A DNA stretch of 64,000 nucleotides from a bacterium. Lineage in GTDB: Bacteria; Bacillota_I; Bacilli_A; RF39; UBA660. Shown in pieces: positions 35,238 to 45,451 of this stretch. Every line of letters begins with the position of its first letter. Positions within the stretch are counted from its first letter, which is position 1. Both the position numbers and the translations under genes were made by a program. The notes below the pieces were generated by a model. That model saw only the letters and a list, made by a program, of their open reading frames with translations. It was not told where the DNA came from and did not search any database. The stretch spans positions 29,599-93,598 of the forward strand of contig SFSZ01000007.1 of assembly GCA_004563275.1 (NCBI GenBank), written 5' to 3'.

Positions 35238-36164
35238 ATGAAAAGCTGTACAATAATATATAACCCTAATAGTGGACATGTATTTAAAACTAAATATTTA
35301 AAAGAATATAAAAAGATATTAACTAAAAATGGATATAATCCAAAATTTATTGGAACACAATATAGTGGACATGCTAAAGAAATAGTTAATCATTTAGAAC
35401 CAACAGATCTAGTTATCTCAATGGGTGGAGATGGAACTTTTAATGAAGTTATGTCAGGTAATCTTGAAAGAAAGAAACCATTAATTTTAGCTCATATACC
35501 AGTTGGCACAACTAATGATGTTGGTGTAATGTTTGGTTATGGAAAAGACATCAAAAAGAATTTAAAGTTACTTTTAGATGGTACAATAAAAGGAATGGAT
35601 ATATGTGTAATAAATGGAAGACCCTTTGTTTATGTAGCAGGCTTTGGTAAATTTATGCAAATTCCATATAATACACCGCGAAAATTAAAGAAAAAGTATG
35701 GTTATATGGCTTATCTACTAGAAGGAGTAAAAGATTTCTTTAATCCTACTAAAATGTATGATATTACCTATAAAGTAAATGGTATCGAAAAAAGAGGACT
35801 ATATTCATTTATGTTAATTTCAAATGCTAATCGCATTGCCGGAATTAATAATTTTTATAAAGACGTTAAACTAGATGATGATCAATTCGAAGTATTATTT
35901 TGTAATTTTAAAAGACGTGTTGATATCATAAAAACATTTACAATTTTAATGACCACAGATATAGAAAGAGTATCTGGAGTTGAATTTTATAAAACAAATC
36001 ATTTAGAAATTAAATTTGCTGACTATCCCAAAAAAGCATGGTGCATTGATGGTGAAAAATTAGATAGAGCAGTCTTAAACTATGAAATTAGTAATGTTAG
36101 AAATGTCAAAATAATGATGCCTAAAAAGAATATTGATAAAATTTTTGTAAATAAAAAAGTTTAA
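35238..36164 (+). CDS. diacylglycerol kinase family lipid kinase (DagK/YegS-like)
   Basis: The 308 residues have the DAGK catalytic fold: MKSCTIIYNPNSGH start, ATP-binding ISMGGDGTFNEVMSG near 65, PVGTTNDVG near 95, and C-terminal WCIDGEKL. Likely recycles diacylglycerol to phosphatidate. The ATG at 35238 is favoured over a GTG nine bases earlier. The gene converges on yfhO; the two reading frames overlap by 4 bp at a shared bidirectional terminator. Confidence 0.92.
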   Translation: MKSCTIIYNPNSGHVFKTKYLKEYKKILTKNGYNPKFIGTQYSGHAKEIVNHLEPTDLVISMGGDGTFNEVMSGNLERKKPLILAHIPVGTTNDVGVMFGYGKDIKKNLKLLLDGTIKGMDICVINGRPFVYVAGFGKFMQIPYNTPRKLKKKYGYMAYLLEGVKDFFNPTKMYDITYKVNGIEKRGLYSFMLISNANRIAGINNFYKDVKLDDDQFEVLFCNFKRRVDIIKTFTILMTTDIERVSGVEFYKTNHLEIKFADYPKKAWCIDGEKLDRAVLNYEISNVRNVKIMMPKKNIDKIFVNKKV

Positions 36165-36190
36165 AATTTATTTTTTAAACTTTTTTTATT
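36153..36190. terminator. bidirectional terminator between the convergent lipid kinase and yfhO genes
   Basis: AAAAAAGTTTAAAA, TTTATT, TTTTAAACTTTTTT: symmetrical stem with A-run and T-run on either side, containing both stop codons. Confidence 0.8.
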
Positions 36191-38740
36191 GGTATAAATC
36201 CAAAAACCTAATAATGATAACGACAATAAAGAGATGCATCCACCAACTAAAGCATAAGGAATTTTATATTTTATCACAATATTATGTTCTCCTGCTTCAA
36301 CATCAAATCCTAGTAGAGTATTATTTGTTTCATAAGTATTAACCTTAATTCCGTCAATATATACATTCCATCCCTTATCATAAGGTATTGAAGTGAAAAC
36401 ACTCATATCTTTATTAAAACTACCAAAAGCAGTAATCTTATCTTCCTTAAATTCTTCAATACTAACTTTATTATTAAGATAATAAGTATAAGCCTCGTTA
36501 AATTTATTCTCATCTAAACCATAAATCCAAACATCTTCATCATCATAATAATTAGTATATCCAACATAAAATTCTAAATTGTTATTTTCTCCCAAGGCAT
36601 CTATAATATAGTTTTCACTATAAGATGAATTACTATAAATAGTTAAATCACTATTATAAACATAATCATGCTCATTTTCGTTATAATACATTGAACCATT
36701 AATAACCATAAAATCACATAAATAATTATTAAAGTATAAATAGAAATTATTAGAATCACCTTTTACAATATACTTAAATATTTTATGATTATCATCTTCA
36801 TAATACAATTCTTTTTTATAAATACTTAATTCTTTTAAAACATTATCAATACCAGAACTCTTTAATACAAAATCATTTTGATTATTAAAAGGATTATCAT
36901 AATTTGTGTTCCAATTTTTAATATTATTATCAACACCAAACATAAATCCTAAATTATATTTACTCTTATAAATAGCTAAATCATTACTGTCAAAATATAA
37001 AGAATAATGGATAAAATCATTGATATCTCCAATTATATATTTAACATTAAATAACATATCATAAATTGGTGTATTACTTTTATAATAATAACTATTAATC
37101 TCATTTCCTGGCATCCCTAAAGCATGATTTATAACTGCCATATTTTCATAAGCCATTGAACTAAAAGTCATTTGACCATAATAATTATACCAAGAAGGAT
37201 CATTATAAGTTAATAAATCTATTCTTTCCATTCTATGCATTTCTTTATCATTTTTATTAACAAAATCGATTCCTTTTCTCATTGAATCATAATCACTGTA
37301 AAATGTACTAGCTACATGTGCCATGTCCCAATTATTATTTAAAACTACACAACATTCAAGCATTACCGTAACAATACATATATAAGGAACAATTTTTTTA
37401 TAAGAACCAAAATACTTATAAATAACAAATAATAAAAAGAAAATAGTACTTAATCCATAATTTAAATAAATCATATCTCTTGAAATATTTTCAAATGGTA
37501 AAAACCAAACTAATGAAATAAATATTAATGCTAATCCATAACACACAAATCCATAAATAGATTTAAGTCCTTTAATTTTAAATAATGAATAAGCACTAAT
37601 AATAATAAGTACAAAACTATATAAGAATGAATATCTATAAGGCAAATCATTTGGTACATGAAAAGCATGCCATATATAATCTAAAGGAGCTAATACAAAA
37701 CTTAAAATCATAATTAATAATAATAAAGTATAAGCAAATTTAACCTTTAATTTAATGTCGGAATTAAAATAAAAAGCAAATAGTAACATAACAGATAATA
37801 TTCCACAAGACACATTAGGTGCAGTAGTAACTCCAGATTTTAAAACAGTACTACCAACACCACTTAAATGATTATAAATAAATTCAATAAAAGTAAAATC
37901 ATAATATTGAGAAGTAGGCCAAACATCTCCAGTAGCACTAATTCCAGACATAGATTTAAACATAGGAATTAAGAAAATAGCACATATACCACCAGCAATT
38001 AATGACGCTACTCCAAAGATTAAACATTTCTTACCAATTTTTTTAAAGTCAAATTTATTAGTTTTAATAAACAAATATGTTAAAAAATATAAAACACTAA
38101 AAATACATATCATATAAGCAATAAAATAATTTGCAAATAACATAATTACTAAACTAATAATATACAAAAAAGGTTTTTCTTTATTAATAATATACTCAAT
38201 TCCTAACGTAATTAATGGAAGTAATACCATTCCATCTAACCACATTATATTCCAATAATATGCCACAAAATATGCACAAAACCCATATAATAATGAAATA
38301 GGAATAAACATTTTATAATCTTTATTAAACTTATTTTTTAAAAATATACTCATAGTTATACAAGAACATATTGATTTTAGTCCAATAATTATAGAATAAG
38401 ATGTTAATAAATGAATTCTTTTAAACAAAAAAATCAAAATATTAAATGGACTAGATAAATAATTAAAAAAGTTTCTAAAAAATGGAAGCCCCATTCCCAT
38501 ATTAAAAGAATATATTAAACTACTACCATTCTTAACTCTATCATAAAGTTCTCCAAGCATAGGCCCATACTGATGAAAAAAATCTATTGTTAACATTGAT
38601 TTATCACCAAAAGGAGCTAATCCTTGCAATATAAATATCGCAATAATAACTATCAAAGATGAAATAATGGTAAGTAATAAATATTCATGCTTTTTAAAAA
38701 AGCTTTTTATTAAAGATAGGTCTTTATTTTCTTTTTTCAT
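36161..38740 (-). CDS. YfhO family membrane protein
   Basis: Large GT-C-like polytopic membrane protein (859 residues). The first 450 residues hold about 12 membrane helices with the family's HQYGPMLGELYDRVKNG segment near 50 and FRNFFNYLSSPFN near 85. A long extracytoplasmic region (about 460-820) is followed by a final membrane helix near 835. In Bacillus and Listeria, YfhO-type proteins glycosylate lipoteichoic acid outside the membrane; that role here is inferred from the family. AGGACATATG start context. Confidence 0.9.
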   Translation of the reverse strand: MKKENKDLSLIKSFFKKHEYLLLTIISSLIVIIAIFILQGLAPFGDKSMLTIDFFHQYGPMLGELYDRVKNGSSLIYSFNMGMGLPFFRNFFNYLSSPFNILIFLFKRIHLLTSYSIIIGLKSICSCITMSIFLKNKFNKDYKMFIPISLLYGFCAYFVAYYWNIMWLDGMVLLPLITLGIEYIINKEKPFLYIISLVIMLFANYFIAYMICIFSVLYFLTYLFIKTNKFDFKKIGKKCLIFGVASLIAGGICAIFLIPMFKSMSGISATGDVWPTSQYYDFTFIEFIYNHLSGVGSTVLKSGVTTAPNVSCGILSVMLLFAFYFNSDIKLKVKFAYTLLLLIMILSFVLAPLDYIWHAFHVPNDLPYRYSFLYSFVLIIISAYSLFKIKGLKSIYGFVCYGLALIFISLVWFLPFENISRDMIYLNYGLSTIFFLLFVIYKYFGSYKKIVPYICIVTVMLECCVVLNNNWDMAHVASTFYSDYDSMRKGIDFVNKNDKEMHRMERIDLLTYNDPSWYNYYGQMTFSSMAYENMAVINHALGMPGNEINSYYYKSNTPIYDMLFNVKYIIGDINDFIHYSLYFDSNDLAIYKSKYNLGFMFGVDNNIKNWNTNYDNPFNNQNDFVLKSSGIDNVLKELSIYKKELYYEDDNHKIFKYIVKGDSNNFYLYFNNYLCDFMVINGSMYYNENEHDYVYNSDLTIYSNSSYSENYIIDALGENNNLEFYVGYTNYYDDEDVWIYGLDENKFNEAYTYYLNNKVSIEEFKEDKITAFGSFNKDMSVFTSIPYDKGWNVYIDGIKVNTYETNNTLLGFDVEAGEHNIVIKYKIPYALVGGCISLLSLSLLGFWIYTNKKSLKNKF

Positions 38741-38848
38741 ATGTCCTCCAAAAAAATTATAACAATAAAACTACTAAAATAATATCTTTTTCTTGCAAAA
38801 ATCCTTTAAATGTTGTATTATTAATCGAGTTCGAAAGAAGTTGGTTAT

Positions 38849-40648
38849 ATGGATAAAATTATTAATATTGCAGTAGTTGCTCACGTAGATGCTGGTAAAA
38901 GTACTTTAGTTGATGCTTTACTTGAACAAAATGGAGCATTTCGTGCCAATGAAGAAGTAGTAGACTGCGTAATGGATAGCAATGATTTAGAAAGAGAAAG
39001 AGGAATCACAATCTATTCTAAAAACTGTGCTATAAGATATAAAGATTATAAAATTAACATTGTAGATACTCCTGGTCATGCAGATTTCTCATCAGAAGTT
39101 GAACGTGTTATTAAAACTGTTGATACAGTAATTCTTTTAGTTGATTCAGCTGAAGGTCCAATGCCTCAAACTAGATTTGTTTTAAAGAAAGCCCTAGAAC
39201 ATAATTTAAGACCAATCTTATTTATCAATAAAATAGATAAAAAAGATGCAAGACCTGAAGAAGTAGTTAATATGACATTTGATTTATTCTGTGAATTAAA
39301 TGCTTCAGATGAACAATTAGATTTCCCAATTATCTATGGTGTAGCAAGAGAAGGAATTGCTAAGTATTCATTAGATGATGATAGTACAACAATAGAACCA
39401 TTATTAGAAACAATTCTTAAACAATGCAAACCATATGAAGGATCAGTTGATGATAAATTACAACTACAAATTTCAAACCTATCATATGATGATTATATTG
39501 GAAGATTAGGTATCGGAAGAATTACTAAAGGAAAAATTAAAAATGGAGAAACAGTTTCATTAGTTAAAAATAATGGTGAAATAACAAACTTTAAAATATC
39601 TAAATTATTTGTTAATGAAGGAATTAAAAAAGTAGAAAAACAAGAAGCATATTATGGTGATATTGTTACAATAGCAGGTTGTTCACATATATCTATTGGA
39701 GATACAGTTAATGAATTAAATTGTATTGATCCATTACCTCCAATTGAAATTGAAAAACCAACACTATCAATGAATTTCTTAGTTAACAATGGTCCATTTG
39801 CCGGACAAAGTGGTAAATTCTTAACAACAAGACATATAAGAGAACGTTTACAAAGAGAATTAGAAACAAACGTTGGTCTAGAAGTTGAAGAATTACCATC
39901 ATCAGATGGCTTTAAAGTAAGTGGTAGAGGTGAACTTCACTTATCAATTTTACTTGAAAACATGAGAAGACAAGGATATGAACTATGTGTAAGTAAACCT
40001 CAAGTTTTATTTAAAGAAATTGATGGACAAAAATGTGAACCATACGAAACAGTAATTGTTAATACTCCAAGTGATTATGCAAGTACAGTAATTAATGCAT
40101 TGCAAGAAAGAAAAGCTATGCTACAAAAGATGGAAACAGAAGAAAACTATACTCACTTAGAATTTGAAGCACCTACAAGAGGTTTAATCGGTTATAGAAG
40201 TGCATTTATAACAGATACTAAAGGTGAAGGAATTATGATTAGAAGCTTCGCTGGATATAAACCATATGCTGGTGTAGTTCAAAGTCGTAAAAATGGTGTA
40301 CTTGTAAGTATGGAAACTGGTAAGAGTTTAGGGTATTCATTATTTAACTTACAAGAAAGAGGAACTTTAATTATTGGCCCAGCAGTTGATGTATATGTTG
40401 GAATGATAGTTGGTATTAATAATAGAGATAATGATTTAAATGTAAACCCATGTAAAAATAAAGAAATGTCTAATACAAGAAGTAAGAGTAGTGATGAAGC
40501 TATTGCTTTAGTACCTCCTAGAACATTCTCATTAGAAGAAGCTCTTGAATTTATTGAAGATGATGAATATGTTGAAATCACTCCTGATGTAATCAGATTA
40601 CGTAAAAAGACATTAGATCCTAAAGATCGTTTTAGAGAAAACAGATAA
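38849..40648 (+). CDS. typA: ribosome-associated GTPase TypA/BipA
   Basis: Translational GTPase that helps 50S assembly at low temperature or stress. The 599 residues contain G1 AHVDAGKST (Ala where most BipA have His), RERGITI, DTPGHADF, NKIDKKDARP, then the EF-G-like domains II, III and V and the C-terminal BipA domain. The start at 38849 is the family's MxxIxNIAVVAHVD. Candidate promoter TTGCAA (38793) with TATTAT 17 bp further. Confidence 0.96.
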   Translation: MDKIINIAVVAHVDAGKSTLVDALLEQNGAFRANEEVVDCVMDSNDLERERGITIYSKNCAIRYKDYKINIVDTPGHADFSSEVERVIKTVDTVILLVDSAEGPMPQTRFVLKKALEHNLRPILFINKIDKKDARPEEVVNMTFDLFCELNASDEQLDFPIIYGVAREGIAKYSLDDDSTTIEPLLETILKQCKPYEGSVDDKLQLQISNLSYDDYIGRLGIGRITKGKIKNGETVSLVKNNGEITNFKISKLFVNEGIKKVEKQEAYYGDIVTIAGCSHISIGDTVNELNCIDPLPPIEIEKPTLSMNFLVNNGPFAGQSGKFLTTRHIRERLQRELETNVGLEVEELPSSDGFKVSGRGELHLSILLENMRRQGYELCVSKPQVLFKEIDGQKCEPYETVIVNTPSDYASTVINALQERKAMLQKMETEENYTHLEFEAPTRGLIGYRSAFITDTKGEGIMIRSFAGYKPYAGVVQSRKNGVLVSMETGKSLGYSLFNLQERGTLIIGPAVDVYVGMIVGINNRDNDLNVNPCKNKEMSNTRSKSSDEAIALVPPRTFSLEEALEFIEDDEYVEITPDVIRLRKKTLDPKDRFRENR

Positions 40649-40661
40649 TATCTGTTTTTTT
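40634..40661 (+). terminator. terminator after typA
   Basis: AACAGATA and TATCTGTT with T8; the stem overlaps the last codons. Confidence 0.8.
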
Positions 40662-40719
40662 TCTTGTTTGACTAACATATATTTAAATGATATAATTAAA
40701 AGAAGAAAGAAGGTACAAA

Positions 40720-41259
40720 ATGGAATTAAAAGGTAGTAAAACAGAAGCTAACCTACTAGCAGCTTTCGCTGGTGAAAGTCAAGCTAGAAATAAATATACT
40801 TATTATGCATCACAAGCAAGAAAAGATGGATATGAACAAATAGCTGCAATATTTGAAGAGACTGCAAACAATGAAAAAGAACATGCTAAATTATGGTTTA
40901 AAGAATTAAACGGAGGTAAAGTTCCTAATACATTAGAAAATTTAAAAGATGCAGCTCATGGTGAAAATTATGAATGGACAGAAATGTATAAAGAATTTGC
41001 TGAAACCGCTAGAGAAGAAGGATTTGATCAAATCGCTGGATTATTTTCTCAAGTAGCAGCTATTGAAAAAAATCATGAAGAAAGATATTTAAAATTAGTT
41101 GATAATATTGAAAATAACCTTGTATTTAATAAAGGTACAGAAACAGTATGGATTTGTAGAAATTGTGGACATGTATATTATGGAGAAACTGCTCCAATAA
41201 TTTGCCCTGTATGCAAACATCCACAATCTTATCAAGAAATGAAAGCCGAAAATTATTAA
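40720..41259 (+). CDS. rbr: rubrerythrin
   Basis: Diiron peroxidase that protects anaerobes from H2O2. The 179 residues comprise an N-terminal four-helix ferritin-like domain with the Glu ligands in [21 protein letters not shown] and [12 protein letters not shown], and a C-terminal rubredoxin domain with CRNCG (about 146-150) and CPVCKHP. An extended -10 TGATATAAT lies at about 40687. It points to an anaerobic or microaerobic lifestyle. Its terminator was split by the insertion that follows. Confidence 0.95.
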   Translation: MELKGSKTEANLLAAFAGESQARNKYTYYASQARKDGYEQIAAIFEETANNEKEHAKLWFKELNGGKVPNTLENLKDAAHGENYEWTEMYKEFAETAREEGFDQIAGLFSQVAAIEKNHEERYLKLVDNIENNLVFNKGTETVWICRNCGHVYYGETAPIICPVCKHPQSYQEMKAENY

Positions 41260-41263
41260 AAAA

Positions 41264-41276
41264 AACTTCAGTTTTG
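41264..41276. repeat. left half of a split palindrome (former terminator)
   Basis: AACTTCAGTTTTG preceded by an A-run. It is the reverse complement of 42460-42472 on the far side of the insertion element. Joined together they make a hairpin with A and T tails suited to end both rbr and the opposing femX gene. Confidence 0.65.
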
Positions 41277-41363
41277 TGAACTGCACCCCTTAGAGTAGAC
41301 ATCAAATAAAAAACCAGTTCAAAAAATGATATAATACACTTCCGAAAGGAGGTGTATTTTTTT

Positions 41364-41675
41364 ATGGCAAAAAAAGGGCAAAAATTTAATAGTTATATAT
41401 TTGATGTTAAAGAAATGGTTTTAGATGAATATAAAGAAAAACACAATATAAAATATTTATCAGAAAAATATAATATTCCATCTGGAACTATAAAAACATG
41501 GACTTCTAAACTGAATCATCCAGAAAAATATATTGGACAAGGACAAAAACGTGGTAGAAAAAAAGAAGCTAATTTAACAAAAGAAGATTGGAAAGAAAGA
41601 TATGAAATATTAAAAAAATACCAGGCCTTCCTCAAGGCACAACGAGAGATAACATGTGTGCTGTACTTAATATAA
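41364..41675 (+). CDS. IS3-family transposase OrfA (helix-turn-helix), altered C-terminus
   Basis: DNA-binding subunit of an IS150-type transposase. The helix-turn-helix is FDVKEMVLDEYKEKHNIKYLSEKYNIPSGTIKTW-like (residues about 12-47), followed by the basic GQKRGRKKE region. The ATG at 41364 follows AAAGGAGG. After FLKAQRE the usual continuation is missing, which suggests a deletion near the orfA/orfB overlap. An extended -10 TGATATAAT lies at 41328. Confidence 0.8.
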   Translation: MAKKGQKFNSYIFDVKEMVLDEYKEKHNIKYLSEKYNIPSGTIKTWTSKLNHPEKYIGQGQKRGRKKEANLTKEDWKERYEILKKYQAFLKAQREITCVLYLI

Positions 41676-42414
41676 GTCCTAAAACTTATTATAAGTATAG
41701 AAATAAAGAAGATCCAGATTATTATGATTATTTAATAATAAAAGAAATATATAATGATTCTAAAGGTACATATGGATATCGTAGGATTGTTGAAGGTCTA
41801 CTCCTGAAATATGGTGTAGTTATGAATGGAAAAAAGGTTTTAAGAATAATGAAAAAATATAATTTAATGGCTGAATACATAAGAAAAGCAAAGATTAAAC
41901 ATAAAAACGAAAGAATTGAAGATAATGTTAAACCTAATCTATTAAAAAGAAATTTTAATACTGATGCACTTAACAAAATATGGGATACAGATGTAACATA
42001 TTTAATCTTTAAAGGATCAAGAGCATATCTATCAACTATTATAGATTTATACGACAGACATGTAGTTGCATATAAAATATCTAAGCATAATGATAATAAA
42101 TTGGTTATGGATACTTTAAACGATGCTTTAGCAAAAGAAAAAGATGTACAAGGATTAATCATACACAGGAATCAAAAGGAATACAAATTTCTATGAGCAG
42201 AAAAGGAACTCCAATTGATGACTCTCCAATAGAGAGTTGGCACTCACTTCTTAAAAAAGAAACTTTGTACAACAATAATATTACATCTTTACAAGAATAC
42301 ATTCAACTTGTAGAAGACTGGATATTATTTTACAACACAACTAGATTAAAGTCAAAAGAGAAGAAAAAGAGAAAAACTTACACAAAAAGAGAAAAATTAT
42401 TTTTCTCTTTTTAA
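41654..42414 (+). pseudogene. IS3-family transposase OrfB, frameshifted and missing the second catalytic Asp
   Basis: DDE integrase. The first frame (41654-42196) has the HTH_21 region KGTYGYRRIVEGLL and the first catalytic Asp in WDTDVTY. It then breaks at IIHRNQKEYKFL where the family has IIHSDQG. The second frame (from about 42178) resumes with SMSRKGTPIDDSPIESWH, which contains the catalytic Glu, and ends at 42414. A deletion of some 50-60 bases (3n+1) has removed the second Asp, so this transposase cannot be active. Confidence 0.85.
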
Positions 42415-42459
42415 TCTACTGGTTTTTTATTTGATGTCTACCGTTTAGGGTTCACATCA

Positions 42460-42472
42460 CAAAACTGAAGTT
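42460..42472. repeat. right half of the split palindrome
   Basis: CAAAACTGAAGTT followed by a T-run; reverse complement of 41264-41276. Confidence 0.65.
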
Positions 42473-42475
42473 TTT

Positions 42476-43732
42476 TTATATCTCTTCATCTTTAAAAGAA
42501 TGAGAAGGAATAAATTCCTTAGATAACAATCCTTTAGATTTAATTCTTTTAAAAGCATTGTCATTAATGACTAAATCAAACTCACCGATAAACTCATATA
42601 ATGTTGGTTTAAAATCAAGTTTTTCTTCATTAAATTTCCAATATTTAGAAGCTTGATTAAAATTACTAGCAACACCATTTAAATCTAAAAAATCAAAATC
42701 ATTTCTATATCTATCAATTAAAGATTTAAATAAATAATAATTAACATTTAAATTAGCTTCATTTTTATCAACACCATTAGCTATAATACTAATTCTATTT
42801 TTATATTTAATAATAACAGCTCCACCAACATATTTATATTTATTCTTTTTTAAATTGTCAGTTGCAGCAACTAATTCATTTTTATAAGCAATTAAATTCT
42901 TGTCAGATTGCATTTTACTATTTAAATTTTGTTCACTATTATCAGTTTGAATTAATTCATTCCAATAATTATTCATATCAAGTTCTTTTTCATATCTATC
43001 TCTAGCATTAATTAAACAATCTTCATAATCAGCCTTAACAAGTAACAACTCAGCCTCGCCATTTTGGTATATATTCAATAAATTCCTAAAAAAGCTAGCA
43101 CTCTCTTTAATATCATCCTTAACAAATTCATAGAAAATATTGACATCTTTATTAGTAGCCTCTTCAATAGACAACCCATTTTTACTTGCAGCATTTATTT
43201 TTTCTAAACAACTATCGGACAAATTATTAACATCAAAAGTTTTAAGATTAATATAAGGACTAATTCTAGGATAAATAAAATCTAAAGGAACAATTTCTCT
43301 TCTTCTTTTAAAACCAATTTCCTTTAATACATCTATAATTTTAACATTTTGATTATACATTGGACTATAATTTCTATCAGCACTAATCTCTCCAATAATA
43401 ATTTCAGGATTAATTTTAATGAATGCCATCCCTTTTTTCTTGTAGTATACAAATAAATCCTTAACAAAAAGTTTAAGCAATTCAGTATTATAATAGTCTA
43501 TTAAAAAACCTTTAGGTGCATATGCAAATTTAGCTCCACCATCTATCTTTTTATTAGCTATTAGTGAAGCAGCTACTAAATTATTACTATCATCTTGATA
43601 ACCTATATATTCATAAGAATATCCCTTTTCACCCATTAATCTTGCAAACTTCGAATTTTGGCAATAATTTCTTAGTGGATGAGTTGATGCAAAATTATCA
43701 AATTCAAGCATACTTAGTTCAATTATTCTCAT
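42476..43732 (-). CDS. FemX/FemAB-type peptidoglycan bridge aminoacyltransferase
   Basis: Adds amino acids from aminoacyl-tRNA to the lipid II stem peptide. The 418 residues have the two GNAT-like halves with a helical arm between them: N-terminal FDNFASTHPLRNYCQNSKFARLMGEKGY, AYAPKGFLIDY, and the C-terminal YLFKSLIDRYR and DLNGVASNFNQASKYWKFNEEK (typical DLxG...N). The amino acid added (Ser, Ala or Gly) cannot be told. It is oriented against rbr with the inserted element in between. Confidence 0.9.
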   Translation of the reverse strand: MRIIELSMLEFDNFASTHPLRNYCQNSKFARLMGEKGYSYEYIGYQDDSNNLVAASLIANKKIDGGAKFAYAPKGFLIDYYNTELLKLFVKDLFVYYKKKGMAFIKINPEIIIGEISADRNYSPMYNQNVKIIDVLKEIGFKRRREIVPLDFIYPRISPYINLKTFDVNNLSDSCLEKINAASKNGLSIEEATNKDVNIFYEFVKDDIKESASFFRNLLNIYQNGEAELLLVKADYEDCLINARDRYEKELDMNNYWNELIQTDNSEQNLNSKMQSDKNLIAYKNELVAATDNLKKNKYKYVGGAVIIKYKNRISIIANGVDKNEANLNVNYYLFKSLIDRYRNDFDFLDLNGVASNFNQASKYWKFNEEKLDFKPTLYEFIGEFDLVINDNAFKRIKSKGLLSKEFIPSHSFKDEEI

Positions 43733-43840
43733 AAAAACACCTCTATCAAAATTATATCATACAATGTAAAGTTCCGTTAATAAACTTGCTAATGATTTAC
43801 AATTAATTTATAATTTTATTAGAAAGTAGGAGACATGACA

Positions 43841-45064
43841 ATGAAAATAAAAGATATTATTTCAAGAGAAATATTAGACTCAAGAGGAAATCCAACTGTA
43901 GAAACTGACCTATATCTTGAAAATGGTCAAATGGTAAGAGCGAGTGTTCCTTCTGGTGCTTCAACCGGAACCAATGAGGCTCTAGAACTTCGTGATAAAG
44001 AACCTAATAGATTTCTAGGCAAAGGTGTAACCAAAGCAGTAAATAACGTAAATACAATAATAAAAGATGCTTTAATAGGTCATGATATTAACCAAAAAGA
44101 AATAGATGAACTATTAATAAAATTAGATGGTACCAAAAATAAGAGTAATCTAGGAGCCAATGCTATTCTTAGTGTATCATTATGTATAATGAAAGCTGAA
44201 GCACTGCTTCAAAACAAAGAATTATACGAACTATTTAATGGACCACATACGCTTCCTTATCCAATGATGAATATAATTAATGGCGGAGTTCATGCATCTT
44301 CTGGATTAGAAATTCAAGAATTTATGATTGTTCCAAAACAATCAACTATTAAAGAAAGAATAAGATGTGGTTCCGAAGTATTTCACAACTTGCAAAAATT
44401 GTTGAAAGAAGCCGGCTTTTCCACTGCTGTAGGAGATGAAGGCGGTTTTGCTCCTAATTTAAATACAATAGATGAAGCCTTTAATTTTATTGTTAAAGCC
44501 ATTGAACAAGCTGGATACATTCCCGGAAAAGATGTGTGCATCGCTATCGATTGTGCAGCTACAGAGTTCTATGATGGTGAAATGTATACAATAAATAAAC
44601 AAAAAATTACAAAACAACAATTAATTAATTACTATAAAGAACTAATAAAAAAATACCCAATAATGAGTATTGAAGATGCCTTTGCTGAAAATGATATTGA
44701 TTCAATCAAAGAATTAACTAAAGAAGTTGGTAAAGATATTTTATTAGTAGGTGATGATTATTTTGTTACCAACATAGAATATTTACAAAAAGGAATAGAT
44801 GAACATTATAATAATGCAATTCTACTTAAAGCTAATCAAATTGGAACAATTACCGAAATGTTAGAAACAATTAAATTAGCTAAAGACAATAACTTTAAAA
44901 CTATCATTTCTCACCGTAGTGGAGAAACAGAAGACACATTTATTGCCGATCTAGCAGTAGGATTAAATCTTGGATATATTAAAACTGGATCTATGTCTAG
45001 AGGAGAACGTATTGCTAAATATAATCAATTATTAAGAATAGAAGAAAAACTAAACAATAGCTAA
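43841..45064 (+). CDS. eno: enolase
   Basis: Glycolytic 2-phosphoglycerate dehydratase. I take the ATG at 43841 (MKIKDIISREILDSRGNPT): AGGAG is 8 bp upstream, too close to the ATG at 43835. 407 residues, slightly short of the usual 430. Catalytic and metal residues are in SGASTGTNEALELRD, VGDEGGFAPN near 195, SIEDAFAEND, VGDDYFVTN and ISHRSGETED near 360. Confidence 0.97.
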   Translation: MKIKDIISREILDSRGNPTVETDLYLENGQMVRASVPSGASTGTNEALELRDKEPNRFLGKGVTKAVNNVNTIIKDALIGHDINQKEIDELLIKLDGTKNKSNLGANAILSVSLCIMKAEALLQNKELYELFNGPHTLPYPMMNIINGGVHASSGLEIQEFMIVPKQSTIKERIRCGSEVFHNLQKLLKEAGFSTAVGDEGGFAPNLNTIDEAFNFIVKAIEQAGYIPGKDVCIAIDCAATEFYDGEMYTINKQKITKQQLINYYKELIKKYPIMSIEDAFAENDIDSIKELTKEVGKDILLVGDDYFVTNIEYLQKGIDEHYNNAILLKANQIGTITEMLETIKLAKDNNFKTIISHRSGETEDTFIADLAVGLNLGYIKTGSMSRGERIAKYNQLLRIEEKLNNS

Positions 45065-45164
45065 ATTTTCTGAGCAATATAAGAAGTTGTCTAGAATATA
45101 AACAGATATTATCTTGCAAAAATTAAAACTTTATGTTAAATTATAACATGTCAGGTGATTATAT

Positions 45165-45380
45165 ATGGAAACAGCATTATTAATTATATCAGTATTATTA
45201 ATTGCATTAGTATTATTACAAAGTAATAAGGCAAGCGATGCCAGTCAAATTATCTCTGGTGGAAATACTGAATTATTTTCTAATCAAAAAGAAAGAGGTT
45301 CTGAATTATTACTAAGTAGAATTACTTTAGTATTAGGTTTAGCCTTCTTTGTAATTTCTTTCATAATTTATATGAGTTAA
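45165..45380 (+). CDS. secG: preprotein translocase subunit SecG
   Basis: 71 residues with two membrane helices (about 3-17 and 50-69) joined by a loop containing the typical SDASQIISGGNTELFSN segment. It starts the conserved secG-rnr-smpB order. Confidence 0.92.
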   Translation: METALLIISVLLIALVLLQSNKASDASQIISGGNTELFSNQKERGSELLLSRITLVLGLAFFVISFIIYMS

Positions 45381-45383
45381 TCA

Positions 45384-45409
45384 AATGCCTACAAAAGGCA
45401 TTTTTTTAA
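45384..45409 (+). terminator. terminator after secG
   Basis: AATGCCT, ACAAA, AGGCATT followed by T6. Confidence 0.85.
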
Positions 45410-45451
45410 TTATTAAAATAAATATATGATATAATCAAAATGGTGAATAGT

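Larger units (their letters stand above)
41277..42459 (+). mobile_element. degraded IS3-family (IS150-like) insertion sequence
   Basis: About 1.18 kb. The left end TGAACTGCACCCCTTAGAG and the right end (read inward, TGATGTGAACCCTAAACGG) are imperfect terminal repeats, followed inward by a perfect 24-bp inverted repeat starting GTAGACATCAAAT (41295-41318 and 42418-42441). It carries orfA and a broken orfB. No target duplication is seen: TTG on the left, CAA on the right. The copy appears inactive because of internal deletions. Confidence 0.85.

Noticed and set aside
41277..42459. A target-site duplication around the IS
   Set aside because: I looked for 3-5 bp direct repeats at both proposed ends (TTG/CAA, GAAC/CATC with shifted ends) and found none.
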